NCBI RefSeq assembly: GCF_002904295.1
Contig: NZ_PPHG01000069.1
Span: 1 to 64,000 of the forward strand
Origin: Amycolatopsis sp. CA-128772
GTDB taxonomy: Bacteria > Actinomycetota > Actinomycetes > Mycobacteriales > Pseudonocardiaceae
DNA length: 64,000 bases
Reading direction: 5' to 3'
The number at the start of each line of letters is the position of its first letter. The first letter of the stretch is position 1. The notes beneath the pieces are model-generated. The model saw nothing but the letters and a program-made list of their open reading frames with translations, had not been told where the DNA came from and did not search any database. Below are positions 25,820 through 36,270 of this stretch, piece by piece. The position numbers and the translations under genes are program-made.

Positions 25820-26674
25820 GTGACCGACCAGCGGGATTCCGCGCCGAGAGCGCCCGAGGGCGTCGACACCGAGAAGCCGTCCGCGGCCCGGATCTACGAC
25901 TGGTACCTGGGCGGCACCCAGAACTGGGCCGTGGACCGCGAGTTCGGCCGGCGCATGGAGCAGCAGTGGCCGCTGGTGCGCCCCGGGTCCAAGCAGAACC
26001 GCGAGTTCATGAACCGCGCGGTCCGCGCGGCCCTGCGGGCGGGCGTCCGCCAGTTCATCGACCTCGGCTCGGGCGTCCCGACGGCGGGCAACGTGCACGA
26101 GGTGGTCGAGGCGGAGCTGCCCGAGGACCACGACGCGAAGGTCGTGTACGTCGACTACGAGCCGGTCGCCGTCGCCCACGCGACGTTGATCCTCGAAGAG
26201 AGCGTGGCGACGGACTGGGCGGGCATCGTCCAGGCCGACATGCGGGACGCGAAGTCCGTGCTCCGCGCCGAAGAGACGCGGCGGCTGATCGACTTCTCGC
26301 AGCCGGTCTGCCTGATCATGGCGGCGGTCCTGCACTTCGTCGGCCCGGACGACGACCCGGACGGCCTGCTGGCGGCCTACCGCGACGCCCTGGCGCCGGG
26401 CAGCTGGCTGGCGATCTCCCAGATGAGCGAGGGCGACGGCGAGGGCCCGTACCTGGACGGCCTGCGCTGGTTCGTCGAGCAGTACCGCAAGACGAGCAAC
26501 CCGGTCTGGTTGCGCAACCGCGAAGAAATCGAGCCCCTGTTCGGCGACTGGCCGATCCTGGAGCCGGGCATCGTGCACCTGCCGGACTGGCGGCCGGACC
26601 GGAAGATCAACGCGCTGGAGGCGGAGGCGCGGCCGTTCGCCTGGTGCGCCGTGGCGGAGAAACCCCGCGCCTGA
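25820..26674 (+). CDS. SAM-dependent methyltransferase of the DUF574 family
   Basis: A 284-residue protein of the actinobacterial S-adenosyl methyltransferase family (DUF574). Hallmarks are the N-terminal SAARIYDWYLGGTQNWAVDREFG, the REFMNRAVR segment, the SAM loop FIDLGSGVPT (about 75-84), VYVDYEPVAVAHA, and the late AAVLHFVG. These are abundant in Streptomyces and relatives with unknown substrates. The start is GTG 25820 after GGGGAG. It lies just upstream of lon, separated by a spacer with a regulatory repeat. Confidence 0.88.
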   Translation: MTDQRDSAPRAPEGVDTEKPSAARIYDWYLGGTQNWAVDREFGRRMEQQWPLVRPGSKQNREFMNRAVRAALRAGVRQFIDLGSGVPTAGNVHEVVEAELPEDHDAKVVYVDYEPVAVAHATLILEESVATDWAGIVQADMRDAKSVLRAEETRRLIDFSQPVCLIMAAVLHFVGPDDDPDGLLAAYRDALAPGSWLAISQMSEGDGEGPYLDGLRWFVEQYRKTSNPVWLRNREEIEPLFGDWPILEPGIVHLPDWRPDRKINALEAEARPFAWCAVAEKPRA

Positions 26675-26736
26675 CCTGCGCTTTCCCCGATCGCTCTGGG
26701 CGAACGCTCCACCGGAAACAAACATGCCCATCGGAG

Positions 26737-26759
26737 AGTTGAGCTAGGCAGACTCAACT
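26737..26759 (+). promoter_or_regulatory. HAIR-like element (HspR operator) before lon
   Basis: A perfect 7-bp inverted repeat, AGTTGAG and CTCAACT, with nine bases between (CTAGGCAGA overlap region). TTGAG and CTCAA are separated by exactly nine bases, the spacing of the HspR-associated inverted repeat (CTTGAGT-N7-ACTCAAG). It lies 16 bases before the lon ATG, so HspR bound here would block transcription start. Confidence 0.75.
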
Positions 26760-26774
26760 ATCCGAGGAGTGCAC

Positions 26775-29177
<2,403 letters not shown>

Positions 29178-29199
29178 CCCCCGAGCGCCGCCGCCCAGG

Positions 29200-29236
29200 A
29201 CGGCCGGTTTCCCTCCCCGCAAGGGAAACCGGCCGT
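29200..29236. terminator. Bidirectional terminator after lon
   Basis: A perfect 14-bp stem (ACGGCCGGTTTCCC and complement) with a 9-base loop lies between lon and the convergent methyltransferase gene, followed by TCCCC/T-rich sequence on the plus side. Confidence 0.85.
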
Positions 29237-29241
29237 TCCCC

Positions 29242-30072
29242 TTATCCGTGGAGCTTGCGGGCGGCGATCAGGTAGCCGGTGCCGAGCCAGCGCTTGGCGC
29301 CGCGCGCGATCGTCGTCTCCGGGTGCGCCCGCCACGAGCGGTCCCGGCGCCGGACCAGCCGGTCGACCGGCGGCACCGACGCGGTCACGTCGTAGGCGAT
29401 GACCTCCCCGGGCTGCAGGCCGGCGCGCCACAGCAGTTCCCGCAGGCGCCGCGGGGTCAGCGCGACGATCCCGGTGCGCCGCGCCCCGTGCCGTCTCGAC
29501 GGCGGGACGCCGACGAGCCGTTCGAGCGCGCCGAGGGTGCGGCGGGCCGGCCAGAAGACACCCCATTCGAAGAGCCGGTACGGGCTGCGCGGGTTGAGCA
29601 TCGTCGTCACGACGAGCCCGCCGGGCCGTGTGACCCGGGCGACCTCGTGCAGCGCCAGCACGGCGTCGGTGTATTCGAGGACGCCCATCGCGAGGACGAC
29701 GTCGAACTGCCGGTCACCGAACGGCATTTCCTGGATGTCCCCCACGGACAGCTTGACGCCGTCACCGGCGCGCGCGGCGACGGCGTCGACCATGGCCGGC
29801 GACTGGTCGCACGCGGTGATCCGGAAGTCGCCGGCCCGGGAGTCGAGCAGGTGGCGCACCATCATCCCCGGCCCGCACCCGACGTCGAGCAGATCGCCGC
29901 CGGAGCAGCCGGCCAGCACCAGGCCGATGGCGTAGCGCCGCGAATGGTGGTAGCGCGCGGTGGGTCCCCATCCGGCGTGGTCGTTCGCGTAGCCGGCGAC
30001 CAGCTCGGGCTCGGCGTACTGCACCCGCACCAGCTCCTCGCGGGCCGGTCGCAACGTCACGGGAACGGACAT
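29242..30072 (-). CDS. Class I SAM-dependent methyltransferase
   Basis: A 276-residue methyltransferase. Motif I is DLLDVGCGPGMM (about 61-72); the acidic strand-2 residue is in ITACDQSP; the strand-4 region reads FDVVLAMGVLEYTDAV, then VTRPGGLVVTTML. This is the Methyltransf_11/25 pattern used on small molecules and lipids or quinones. ATG 30072 follows GGAGGAG by four bases; I reject the start 12 bases upstream. No partner genes indicate its substrate; lon converges on it. Confidence 0.87.
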   Translation of the reverse strand: MSVPVTLRPAREELVRVQYAEPELVAGYANDHAGWGPTARYHHSRRYAIGLVLAGCSGGDLLDVGCGPGMMVRHLLDSRAGDFRITACDQSPAMVDAVAARAGDGVKLSVGDIQEMPFGDRQFDVVLAMGVLEYTDAVLALHEVARVTRPGGLVVTTMLNPRSPYRLFEWGVFWPARRTLGALERLVGVPPSRRHGARRTGIVALTPRRLRELLWRAGLQPGEVIAYDVTASVPPVDRLVRRRDRSWRAHPETTIARGAKRWLGTGYLIAARKLHG

Positions 30073-30414
30073 GTGCTCCTCCAACGGCTCGGTGGAATCC
30101 CCGGAAGCCCTGCACCCCAGACTGGGGTCGAGTGGCTCAAGAAATGCGTTACCGTTTTCCGGAAATCACCGCGAAAGGCGGAGTGAACCTTCCCCCGAAC
30201 CGGCCATCCGCGTCACCCGAGCCGCCCCGTCACCGGACAGCGCACCGATCACCGGTCGATATCTCCCAAATAACGCATACCCGGCCAACAGGCGCGATGC
30301 CGGGTTCACGCGTCCGGAAATGGACCGCGGTCACCCTGCGAGACCATTCCGGAATTGACGGCACCAGAACGGGGAAACGCACTGGGCCGTTCGGACGGCA
30401 CGGCGGCGCCGAAG
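30073..30414. other. Gene-poor spacer between the methyltransferase and the left end of the element
   Basis: About 340 bases that hold the minus-strand promoter region of the methyltransferase and the chromosomal sequence once downstream of tRNA-Tyr. Open frames on the plus strand have no ribosome site and unlikely composition. Nothing else is recognised. Confidence 0.45.
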
Positions 30415-30420
30415 GCACAC

Positions 30421-30469
30421 ACGAAGAAGCCCCGCGCCCGACTTGTCGTCGCGGTCGCGGGGCTCGTTC
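30421..30469 (-). terminator. Original chromosomal terminator of tRNA-Tyr, now stranded
   Basis: A stem GAAGAAGCCCCGCG / CGCGGGGCTcgTTC around an internal loop lies next to the truncated tRNA-Tyr end. It is the counterpart of the perfect hairpin at 44402-44449, and both share the same 20 bases just upstream (30415-30434 and 44395-44414). It was cut off from the tRNA gene when the element integrated. Confidence 0.65.
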
Positions 30470-30530
30470 GCTGGGTGGCGGGTGAGGGATTCGAACCCCC
30501 GTAGGCGTAAGCCAACTGGTTTACAGCCAG
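30467..30530. repeat. attL: left 64-bp direct repeat with truncated tRNA-Tyr
   Basis: It matches 44446-44509 at all 64 positions. Bases 30476-30530 correspond to nucleotides 29-83 of tRNA-Tyr on the minus strand (anticodon arm, variable arm, T-arm, acceptor). The 5' part of the tRNA is missing here, so this copy is not functional. It is the original chromosomal 3' end displaced by integration. Confidence 0.95.
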
Positions 30531-30568
30531 CCCGGCAGCCGCGCCCCACAGGGTGTCTGACCTGCGCC

Positions 30569-30588
30569 GGAGCCGTTTTGCAGGCTCC
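30569..30588 (-). terminator. Small hairpin downstream of the integrase
   Basis: GGAGCC and GGCTCC pair across an 8-base T-rich loop, 40 bases after the integrase stop on the minus strand. It may end the xis-int transcript before attL or stabilise its 3' end. Confidence 0.45.
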
Positions 30589-30603
30589 AACACGTGGCGA
30601 TGA

Positions 30604-30619
30604 CCCACAGATGGCCCAC
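30604..30619. repeat. Candidate integrase arm-type site, left end
   Basis: CCCACAGATGGCCCAC lies about 75 bases inside the left repeat. A near copy with the tandem form CCCACGGATGGCCCACGGATGG lies about 85 bases inside the right repeat (44340-44361). In the excised circle these sites flank attP on both sides, as expected for arm-type sites of a tyrosine integrase. Confidence 0.45.
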
Positions 30620-30627
30620 CGGGCACC

Positions 30628-32052
30628 TCACGCGGCCCCCTTCAGCCACGCTGCGAGGCGAGCGCGAGCCTGCTGCTCACCGCCGTCGATGACCTTCGCG
30701 TACACCCGCAGCAGGACGGCGACGGTGTGGCCGGCCCAAGCCGCAACACGGACCGGGTCTCCGGTGACGCTCAGCCAAACCGACACGGCGGCGTGCCGGA
30801 GATCGTAGGGGCGCTTCCCGAGCGGGGACGCGACGACTTCCGGCACGAACGCCACTTCACGCGCCTTCCCCCACACACGCAGGTACACGCTGCTCGACAA
30901 CGGCCGGTCGTCGCGCTGCCCACGCACCAGACGGCCATCCGGCGCGACGCCGTAGGCGTCGATGTGCTCGTGCACCAGCTTGGTCAACTCGGCCGGACAT
31001 GGCACGATTCGCCCCTCGTCCTCTTCGCGGTGCTTGAGCTGCCCACGCGCCTCGCTACGTTCGCCGGAGTCCGTCCACTCCCCCGCGATGTCCGGCCGCG
31101 CGTCGCACAGGTGGATCTCTCCGTCCTCGTACTCCCATTCGCCCGTCGCCTCGTTGAACACTGGCGGAGGCAGGACGAAGTCATCCTTTCGAACCGCCTT
31201 CGCCTCTTCAGGCCGGAGGCCGGCGAAGAAAAGCAGTGCGTAGAAGAGGACCAGCCGCGGGGCGATCCGCCGAACCTCGTTCAGGATCGTGCGGAACTGA
31301 ATCGGGTTGACCACGCTGCGCTTGTCGACCTGCCGGACGACCGTCTTCACCTTCTTCACGGCCAGCTCGGAGTACGGGTTGGCGTCGAGCAACTTGCACT
31401 CAATGGCGTAGTCGAGCGCCTCACGATGAGCCGCGCGACGCAACTTGAGCGTACTCCGCGCCGCGCGCTTACCGTCGCGCTTTCGAGCCAGTGCCGAGTA
31501 CACGATCCGAAACCGTTCCGGCGCCGAGAATTCGGCGACGGTCCAGCAGTTCTTCTCGAACCACAGCAGTGCGTCCGCGAAACGCTCGGGCGGCCGCAGT
31601 TCCCGATGGCTCTTGTTGAACGCCCAGCGCAGCGCCCGCGACGCCTCGCCGATTTCAGGCCGCCCTGCGGTGTCCGGCGCCGATTGCAAGGTGATCGCGA
31701 CCAGGGAGTCAGCGATGCTCGCCCGATGCTTGGGTGAGATGTCATCCCACTTCATGTCTGCGTACTTGCAGGCGAACTGCACCCAGGGCACGTCAGCGGG
31801 CTTTTCCGGCGGAGGCATCTTGGACTCAGGAAGCCCCGTCTCGATGTCGAATGCCTCACCGCGCTTCGCCGCCGATTTGAGGTCGGACCGAAAACTGTCC
31901 GCTTGGGCGTAGAGCTTGAACGTCTCGTCGAATCGCCCGCCTTCGACCTTCCACCGGACGACGTATCGGGTCGGTACGCGCTCCCCGGCGCCATCCGTCT
32001 TATAACGCGTCTGCAGGGACCAGACGGTCACCTTGTAGCTCGTAGCACCCAT
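30628..32052 (-). CDS. int: Tyrosine recombinase (site-specific integrase of the element)
   Basis: A 474-residue phage-type integrase. The N-terminal arm-binding and core-binding regions precede the catalytic domain, where the first Arg is in FFAGLRPEEAKAV, the HxxR box is DLRHAAV, and the second His and the Tyr nucleophile are in AGHTVAVLLRVYAKVI. It integrates and, with Xis, excises the element at tRNA-Tyr. The start ATG 32052 overlaps the xis stop by one base (TGATG); an upstream-extended frame overlaps xis and is rejected. Its adjacency to attL is usual for AICEs. Confidence 0.95.
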   Translation of the reverse strand: MGATSYKVTVWSLQTRYKTDGAGERVPTRYVVRWKVEGGRFDETFKLYAQADSFRSDLKSAAKRGEAFDIETGLPESKMPPPEKPADVPWVQFACKYADMKWDDISPKHRASIADSLVAITLQSAPDTAGRPEIGEASRALRWAFNKSHRELRPPERFADALLWFEKNCWTVAEFSAPERFRIVYSALARKRDGKRAARSTLKLRRAAHREALDYAIECKLLDANPYSELAVKKVKTVVRQVDKRSVVNPIQFRTILNEVRRIAPRLVLFYALLFFAGLRPEEAKAVRKDDFVLPPPVFNEATGEWEYEDGEIHLCDARPDIAGEWTDSGERSEARGQLKHREEDEGRIVPCPAELTKLVHEHIDAYGVAPDGRLVRGQRDDRPLSSSVYLRVWGKAREVAFVPEVVASPLGKRPYDLRHAAVSVWLSVTGDPVRVAAWAGHTVAVLLRVYAKVIDGGEQQARARLAAWLKGAA

Positions 32053-32252
32053 CAAGCCGCCGCCTCTCCACACGAGTTCATCCAACGTTCGAATTCCGCC
32101 AGTCGCACCCTGAGTTCGCCGTTTGGCAGTTTGGTGCACCGCGGGCCGGTGTTCTTTGCGCGCCATTCGTAGAACGTGCGGCGCGACACTTTCAGCAAGT
32201 CGCAAATCTCGTTCACTGTCAGAACAGCAAGTGAACCGACACCGGTAGCCAT
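32052..32252 (-). CDS. xis: Excisionase / helix-turn-helix DNA-binding protein
   Basis: A 66-residue MerR-like (HTH_17) protein: LTVNEICDLLKVSRRTFYEWRAKNTGPRCTKLPNGELRVRL, quoted only as a region at about 10-55, the typical recognition helix and wing of AICE excisionases. It binds next to attL to direct the integrase toward excision. ATG 32252 follows GGGGAG; a GTG at 32276 is a less likely start. Translationally coupled to int. Confidence 0.9.
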   Translation of the reverse strand: MATGVGSLAVLTVNEICDLLKVSRRTFYEWRAKNTGPRCTKLPNGELRVRLAEFERWMNSCGEAAA

Positions 32253-32320
32253 AAGCTGTAGATCTCCCCTTGCCACGCGACGGTCAGGGCGGTGACGAAC
32301 ATGGGTGGCTCCCTCTGGTG

Positions 32321-32422
32321 GGTGTCACAGGTGCTGTCACACCTGTTTGCGCTGGTCAGAGCGGGTCGAGTGACGGAGTGACAGGTGTGACACCGGTGGG
32401 GTGGTCGCCGGTGTCACACCTG
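32321..32422 (-). promoter_or_regulatory. Regulatory spacer upstream of xis-int with paired palindromes
   Basis: This gene-free region holds a 39-bp block (32321-32359), repeated at 33266-33304 with three mismatches, and a perfect 15-bp inverted repeat, CAGGTGTGACACCGG/CCGGTGTCACACCTG (32382-32396, 32408-32422). Each arm of the latter contains its own 11-bp palindrome GGTGT-S-ACACC; their centres are 26 bases apart. The layout suggests cooperative binding by a dimeric regulator that controls xis-int. Confidence 0.65.
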
Positions 32423-32425
32423 CCG

Positions 32426-32451
32426 GGGACGTGACAACGTGCAGGTCAGGC
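32426..32451. repeat. 26-bp direct repeat, copy 1
   Basis: This block (GGGACGTGACAACGTGCAGG onward) is identical to 34347-34372. Both copies sit at the 3' end of a minus-strand gene; copy 1 begins two bases beyond the stop of the gene at 32454. It contains a small palindrome, ACGTgacaACGT. Confidence 0.85.
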
Positions 32452-32453
32452 CG

Positions 32454-33167
32454 CTACGGGAGTCCGCGGCGCTTCTGCTCCGCGCGGATTTCGTCGTAAG
32501 CCCGCGACGAGATCAACGGGTCCCGCAGCGCCTGGGCGAGGTCGTCAGCGCTGGCGTTGCCGATGCCGGCGGCCTGCACGCGGTCCTTTGCGCTGGTGTC
32601 GCGTGGGCGCTCGATCCGCACGAAGTGCTGGGCGTCGCCGCCGATCTCGATCGCCGCGGCGTGGTCCACGTCGGTGAGGGCCTTGCGGTTGTCCTCCGGT
32701 ACGAAGTCGATGTTGGGGTTGTTGCGGTTCATCTCCCGCAGGACCCGGGTCACCTCGTCGTGGTCGACGTCTCCGAGTGCCTTGCGGAGTTCCACGAGAC
32801 CGACCCATTCGCCGTCTGCCGTGGCCAGTTTCGCCACGGCGTCGCGGATGCGTTCTTCGGTGGATCCGGTCGGTGTGCTGCTCGGTTCCGGCTTACTGGG
32901 CTTCGGTTCGTCGGGCTTGGCCATGGGCTTCTCCGCCGGGGTCGGGGTGGGCAGTTGGCCGGCGAATGAGCCGGCGTCGGGCGGTGGTGCGCCGGTGGCG
33001 GCGGTGTACTTGGCTTCGGCCACGGCGACCGCGGCCGGGTCGCCGGTGGCGCGGGCGGTTTCGAGGCCGCGGCGGGCGCGGCAGCGGGCTTGACGGGCGC
33101 GGGCGCCGGCGGCGCCGCAGCTGCGGCCATTGCACCGGCGGCCACCTTCGGCAGCTGATCGGCACAT
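32454..33167 (-). CDS. AICE protein of unknown function with a possible winged-helix C-terminus
   Basis: A 237-residue protein. It begins MCRSAAEGGRRC, a Cys/Arg-rich start, then an Ala/Arg-rich helical stretch and a Pro/Lys-rich linker (about 75-105). The C-terminal half (about 105-190) has EERIRDAVAKLATADGEWVG and a VTRVLREMNR helix that look like a winged-helix DNA-binding domain. I chose ATG 33167 because GAGAGGAG lies six bases upstream; the frame is open to 33206. It lies between the helicase and xis genes, so a role in replication or its control is plausible. No family name is recognised. Confidence 0.65.
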   Translation of the reverse strand: MCRSAAEGGRRCNGRSCGAAGARARQARCRARRGLETARATGDPAAVAVAEAKYTAATGAPPPDAGSFAGQLPTPTPAEKPMAKPDEPKPSKPEPSSTPTGSTEERIRDAVAKLATADGEWVGLVELRKALGDVDHDEVTRVLREMNRNNPNIDFVPEDNRKALTDVDHAAAIEIGGDAQHFVRIERPRDTSAKDRVQAAGIGNASADDLAQALRDPLISSRAYDEIRAEQKRRGLP

Positions 33168-33265
33168 CCGGGTCTCCTCTCGGTGCGGTGAGCTGGGCTT
33201 TGTCACGTCCCCACGCGGTGGGGGTGGGCGCTGCGGTGACGGCTGAGGTGGGACAGGGTCGTGCG

Positions 33266-33304
33266 GGTGTCACACCTGCTGTCACACCCGTTTGCGCTGG
33301 TCAG
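33266..33304 (-). promoter_or_regulatory. Second copy of the 39-bp regulatory block
   Basis: It matches 32321-32359 at 36 of 39 positions. It starts with a GGTGT-C-ACACC palindrome (33266-33276), followed by a half site, and ends in TTTGCGCTGGTCAG, which overlaps the stop of the helicase gene. It lies upstream of the gene at 32454-33167. Confidence 0.6.
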
Positions 33305-34332
33305 CTGCCGTTGAGGGACAGCGGTGACAGGTGTGCCACCTCCGGGGTGTCCCCGTTGTCCCCGGCGCCGGGGGCGCTGTAGGTGCCGCCGGGCGTCTTG
33401 TGCAGCTGTCCCGCGTCCGCCATGCGGGAGCAGGTCTTGCGGACGGTGTTGGGGTTGGTGTCGAGGGCTTCGGCGATCCGGGCGGGCTTGAGCGGGCCGT
33501 GTTCGCGCAGCAGGCGCAGGATGTCCGCGCGGGTGTCGGCGACCAGGTGATCGGCGGCGGGGCCGTCGAGCTTGGTCCAGGCGCCGGCGGTGGCGTCGAA
33601 GCTCATGGCGTAGTCGGCTTCTTCGACGTCGCGGCCGGTGACGTGCAGCACCCCGTCCGCCTGGCCACGGCCGCGCTCGAGAACGAGCGTCGCGTCGACC
33701 GCGCCGGTGATGCCCGCGGTGCCGGAGACCAGGTTCTGCCAGTCTTCGGCGCTCTGCTTGCGGACGTGGTGAATGAGCAGGAACGGGACGCTGTAGTGGT
33801 CGGCCAGCTGCTTGAACCGGCCGGCCGCGGCGTAGTCGGCGCTGTAGGCCGACGCCCCGGCCGCGTCGCTGCCGCGCATCTTCTCGAAGGTGTCGATGAT
33901 GACCAACCGGGCGTGCGGGTTCGCCTCCAGCCACTCGACCAGCACGGCGTCCCCGCCGGCGGTCATGGTGGGGCAGGCGGTTTCGAGGGTGAGCAGCGGC
34001 GCGGCCCGGCCGCCGGCGGCGAGCATCTGCCGCCGCCGGCGCTGCAACCGCCGGCCGGTGTCCTCCAGCGCGCAGTACAGAACCGGGCCGCGCTCCACCT
34101 CGATCGACCCCAACACCGGCTCCCCGTTCGCAATGTCCGCGCCCATCCCGAGGGACAGCCACGACTTGCCCAGCTTCGGCGCACCGGCCAGCAGGTTCAG
34201 CCCTTCCGCCAGCAGGCCGGGCACGGCCCACTTCGGCGGCGGGAACTCCTCTCGCATCAGCTCCGCATCGGTCCACCGGGTGCGGCGGGCGGGCGGTGTC
34301 GGCACGGCGGCCAGCGGCCGGGGCGTGGTCAT
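33301..34332 (-). CDS. RepA-like AAA ATPase / replicative helicase
   Basis: A 343-residue RecA-fold ATPase of the RepA/AAA_25 type. Walker A is GAPKLGKS (50-57); Walker B is ARLVIIDTFEKMRG; sensor-like HHVRK follows. The C-terminal 60 residues form a winged helix (ADILRLLREHGPLKPARIAEAL, then NTVRKTCSRMADAG). Such hexameric ATPases unwind plasmid origins. The ATG 34332 has GGAGG. It is encoded together with a primase-polymerase, so the two probably form the element's replisome. Replacement of the usual RepSA-type initiator is notable. Confidence 0.87.
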   Translation of the reverse strand: MTTPRPLAAVPTPPARRTRWTDAELMREEFPPPKWAVPGLLAEGLNLLAGAPKLGKSWLSLGMGADIANGEPVLGSIEVERGPVLYCALEDTGRRLQRRRRQMLAAGGRAAPLLTLETACPTMTAGGDAVLVEWLEANPHARLVIIDTFEKMRGSDAAGASAYSADYAAAGRFKQLADHYSVPFLLIHHVRKQSAEDWQNLVSGTAGITGAVDATLVLERGRGQADGVLHVTGRDVEEADYAMSFDATAGAWTKLDGPAADHLVADTRADILRLLREHGPLKPARIAEALDTNPNTVRKTCSRMADAGQLHKTPGGTYSAPGAGDNGDTPEVAHLSPLSLNGS

Positions 34333-34346
34333 GGTTCAGACCTCCA

Positions 34347-34372
34347 GGGACGTGACAACGTGCAGGTCAGGC
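34347..34372. repeat. 26-bp direct repeat, copy 2
   Basis: It is identical to 32426-32451. Here it overlaps the last codons and stop of the DNA methyltransferase gene and part of the gap before the helicase gene, so it must serve a purpose compatible with coding, or be a recent duplication. Confidence 0.85.
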
Positions 34373-35314
34373 AGCGACGGGGACGGGGTGCGCCTGGTAC
34401 TGGACGAGCGGAGCGAGAACGGCCGCGGCGAGCGGCGGCGGGACGGCGTCGCCGATCTGCTGCTGCCGGGCGGTCACGTCCCCGGTCCAGGGGTAGTCGG
34501 CCGGGAACCCTTGCAGCTGGCCGGCTTCGGCGAGGGTGAGCGCCCGCCGGGTGCCGTCCGGGTGCTCCCACTTGTTGCGTCCGCATCGGCCGGTCACGGT
34601 GAACGCCGGGGCGGTCATCGGCCGCCGGCCGCGGCGGCGGGGGTCGCCGCCGGTGCCGTAGTTGGACACCAGTACCGCCCCGTCCCACCCGAGGGCATCG
34701 GCCATGGACACCGGCACGGGGAACGTGACACGCGGTCGGTCCACCGGAAGCCCGTCGCGGCGGGCCATCAGCACGGCACGGCGGCGGGTCTGTGGGACCC
34801 CGTAGTCCTCTGCCGCGAGCACCCCGCACCAGACTCGGTAGCCGAGCTGGGTGAGCAGGTCGGCGGCGTGCTCCCACAGCGGCAGCGCTGCCCGGACCTG
34901 CTCCAGCGCCACCCACCGCGGCAGTAGCGCCCGCACCCACCGCAGCGGCTCCGCCGACAACGGCGACCGCGGATCGGCCCACTCGACCACCGGCGGCGTG
35001 TCGCCGGCGGCGAAGGCTGTCATCCGGTCGCGGATGGCGGCGCGGTCCCCGAGTCCCTTGCGGCTGCCCGCCACGGACAGTCCTGGGCACGGCGGGGACT
35101 GCACCACCCCTTCCGCTGGGCCGAACATGCGGGGGTCGACCGCGGCGACGTCGCCGTGCACCCGCTCGTGTCCGGCCGCCCGTGCCGTCGCGCACGCGGC
35201 CGCGTTCAGCTCGACCCCGCGGGCGCGGCCGCGGAACCCGGCCAGCCGAAGTCCTTGGGACCAGCCGCCCGGCCCGGCGAACCCTTCCACCACCTGCTCG
35301 TCCTGCGTGGACAT
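34367..35314 (-). CDS. DNA (cytosine-5) methyltransferase
   Basis: A 315-residue C5 methyltransferase. Motif I is EGFAGPGGWSQGL (about 10-22), motif IV holds the catalytic Cys in SPPCPGLSVAG (about 74-84), motif VI is LEQV, motif VIII is QTRRRAV, motif IX QLQGFP and motif X QIGDAVPP. The target-recognition region between VIII and IX is short. No restriction enzyme is encoded nearby, so it is a solitary enzyme. It may protect the element from host restriction or mark its origin. The ATG overlaps the primase stop by one base, so it belongs to the replication operon. Confidence 0.92.
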   Translation of the reverse strand: MSTQDEQVVEGFAGPGGWSQGLRLAGFRGRARGVELNAAACATARAAGHERVHGDVAAVDPRMFGPAEGVVQSPPCPGLSVAGSRKGLGDRAAIRDRMTAFAAGDTPPVVEWADPRSPLSAEPLRWVRALLPRWVALEQVRAALPLWEHAADLLTQLGYRVWCGVLAAEDYGVPQTRRRAVLMARRDGLPVDRPRVTFPVPVSMADALGWDGAVLVSNYGTGGDPRRRGRRPMTAPAFTVTGRCGRNKWEHPDGTRRALTLAEAGQLQGFPADYPWTGDVTARQQQIGDAVPPPLAAAVLAPLVQYQAHPVPVAA

Positions 35315-36270
35315 CAGGCCACCTTCCGCGGTCGGTTGGCGCCGGCGCGCAGGCCGGACGTGATCGTGGTTTCGGCCTCGCGGGCGGTGAAGTGCCGTGT
35401 CCCGATGTGCCGCCCGGCCGCGGTCATCAGCGCGGCGCGGACCTCGTCTTCGGGGAGCGCGTCCCCGGCCACCAGCTGCCCGAGGGCGACCGCCGCGGCG
35501 TAGAGGGTGGCGTTGCGGTTGGACTTGGCGTCGGCGACCTTCCCGGCCTCCGCCCGCACCGCCGCGTCCAGGTAGCGGGACCGCCGGTCACCAGCGGGCC
35601 GGATCGGGAGCACCGGCGCGGCCGGCAGCGGCGCCGGGTTGAGCCGGTCGACCAGCCACCTGGGCAGCTCCGCCACCGGCCCGTCCCACAGGAACGCGTA
35701 CCGGCCAGCCGGGGTGGTGGTGCCGGGGCCGACGACGTAGCCGCCCCAGGCTCGGGTGTCGACCTTCCAGCCGAGCCCGTTGCCGCGTTCGCCGCTGGTG
35801 TTGCGGAGTGTCGTGTCCCCCGGGACCCGGTAGTACAGGTGCAGCCCGCCGGACGGCGTCCGGACGGTGAGTGTGTCCCCGGGCAGTTCCTGCCCGGCTT
35901 CGGCGGCGACGACGGCGAGCACGTCTTCCCCACACTGCGCGCTGGCCCCGGCCCACCGCTCCGGCACGGCCTCACCGGGCTTGAGGGTGTCGAGGTCGAG
36001 CACGCACAGCCGGGACGGGCCGGTGGCCACGCCGATGCCGTACGGGGCCTGGGTCCACGCAGCGCGGATTTTGCCGGGGTCAGTGGTGGCGCGCTGCTCC
36101 CAGGTGCGGTGTCCGCCGACGCACCGGCCGGTGCCGGGACAGCTGTCTTCGGCATGCCCGGCCGGGCGCTTGCTACCCGGCCGCAGCGGGAAGACGTGCC
36201 AGCCGCGGGCCGCCGCGGCCAGTGCCGCTGTGAGCGTGTCCACTGTGGTCGCGCTGTCCATCGTGGTCAC
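35314..36270 (-). CDS. Bifunctional DNA primase/polymerase (Prim-Pol, archaeo-eukaryotic type)
   Basis: A 318-residue AEP-superfamily protein. The N-terminal catalytic core has RGWHVFPLRPGSKRPA, GIGVATGPSRLCVLDLD (metal-binding acidic pair) and PSGGLHLYYRV (catalytic His). The C-terminal part from about 225 is a helical primase C-terminal region. It makes primers and can extend them for element replication. The GTG 36270 overlaps the upstream stop (GTGA); the next ATG (36261) is an alternative start with no clearly better ribosome site. It pairs with the RepA-like helicase two genes downstream. Confidence 0.9.
   Translation of the reverse strand: MTTMDSATTVDTLTAALAAAARGWHVFPLRPGSKRPAGHAEDSCPGTGRCVGGHRTWEQRATTDPGKIRAAWTQAPYGIGVATGPSRLCVLDLDTLKPGEAVPERWAGASAQCGEDVLAVVAAEAGQELPGDTLTVRTPSGGLHLYYRVPGDTTLRNTSGERGNGLGWKVDTRAWGGYVVGPGTTTPAGRYAFLWDGPVAELPRWLVDRLNPAPLPAAPVLPIRPAGDRRSRYLDAAVRAEAGKVADAKSNRNATLYAAAVALGQLVAGDALPEDEVRAALMTAAGRHIGTRHFTAREAETTITSGLRAGANRPRKVA

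Noticed and set aside
30132-30485. Plus-strand gene of about 117 codons left of the element
   Set aside because: No ribosome site, Arg/Pro/Thr-rich composition and overlap with the tRNA-Tyr terminator and att repeat.
30476-30530. A second tRNA-Tyr gene at the left end of the element
   Set aside because: Only nucleotides 29-83 are present; the acceptor 5' strand and D-arm are missing, so it is an att remnant.
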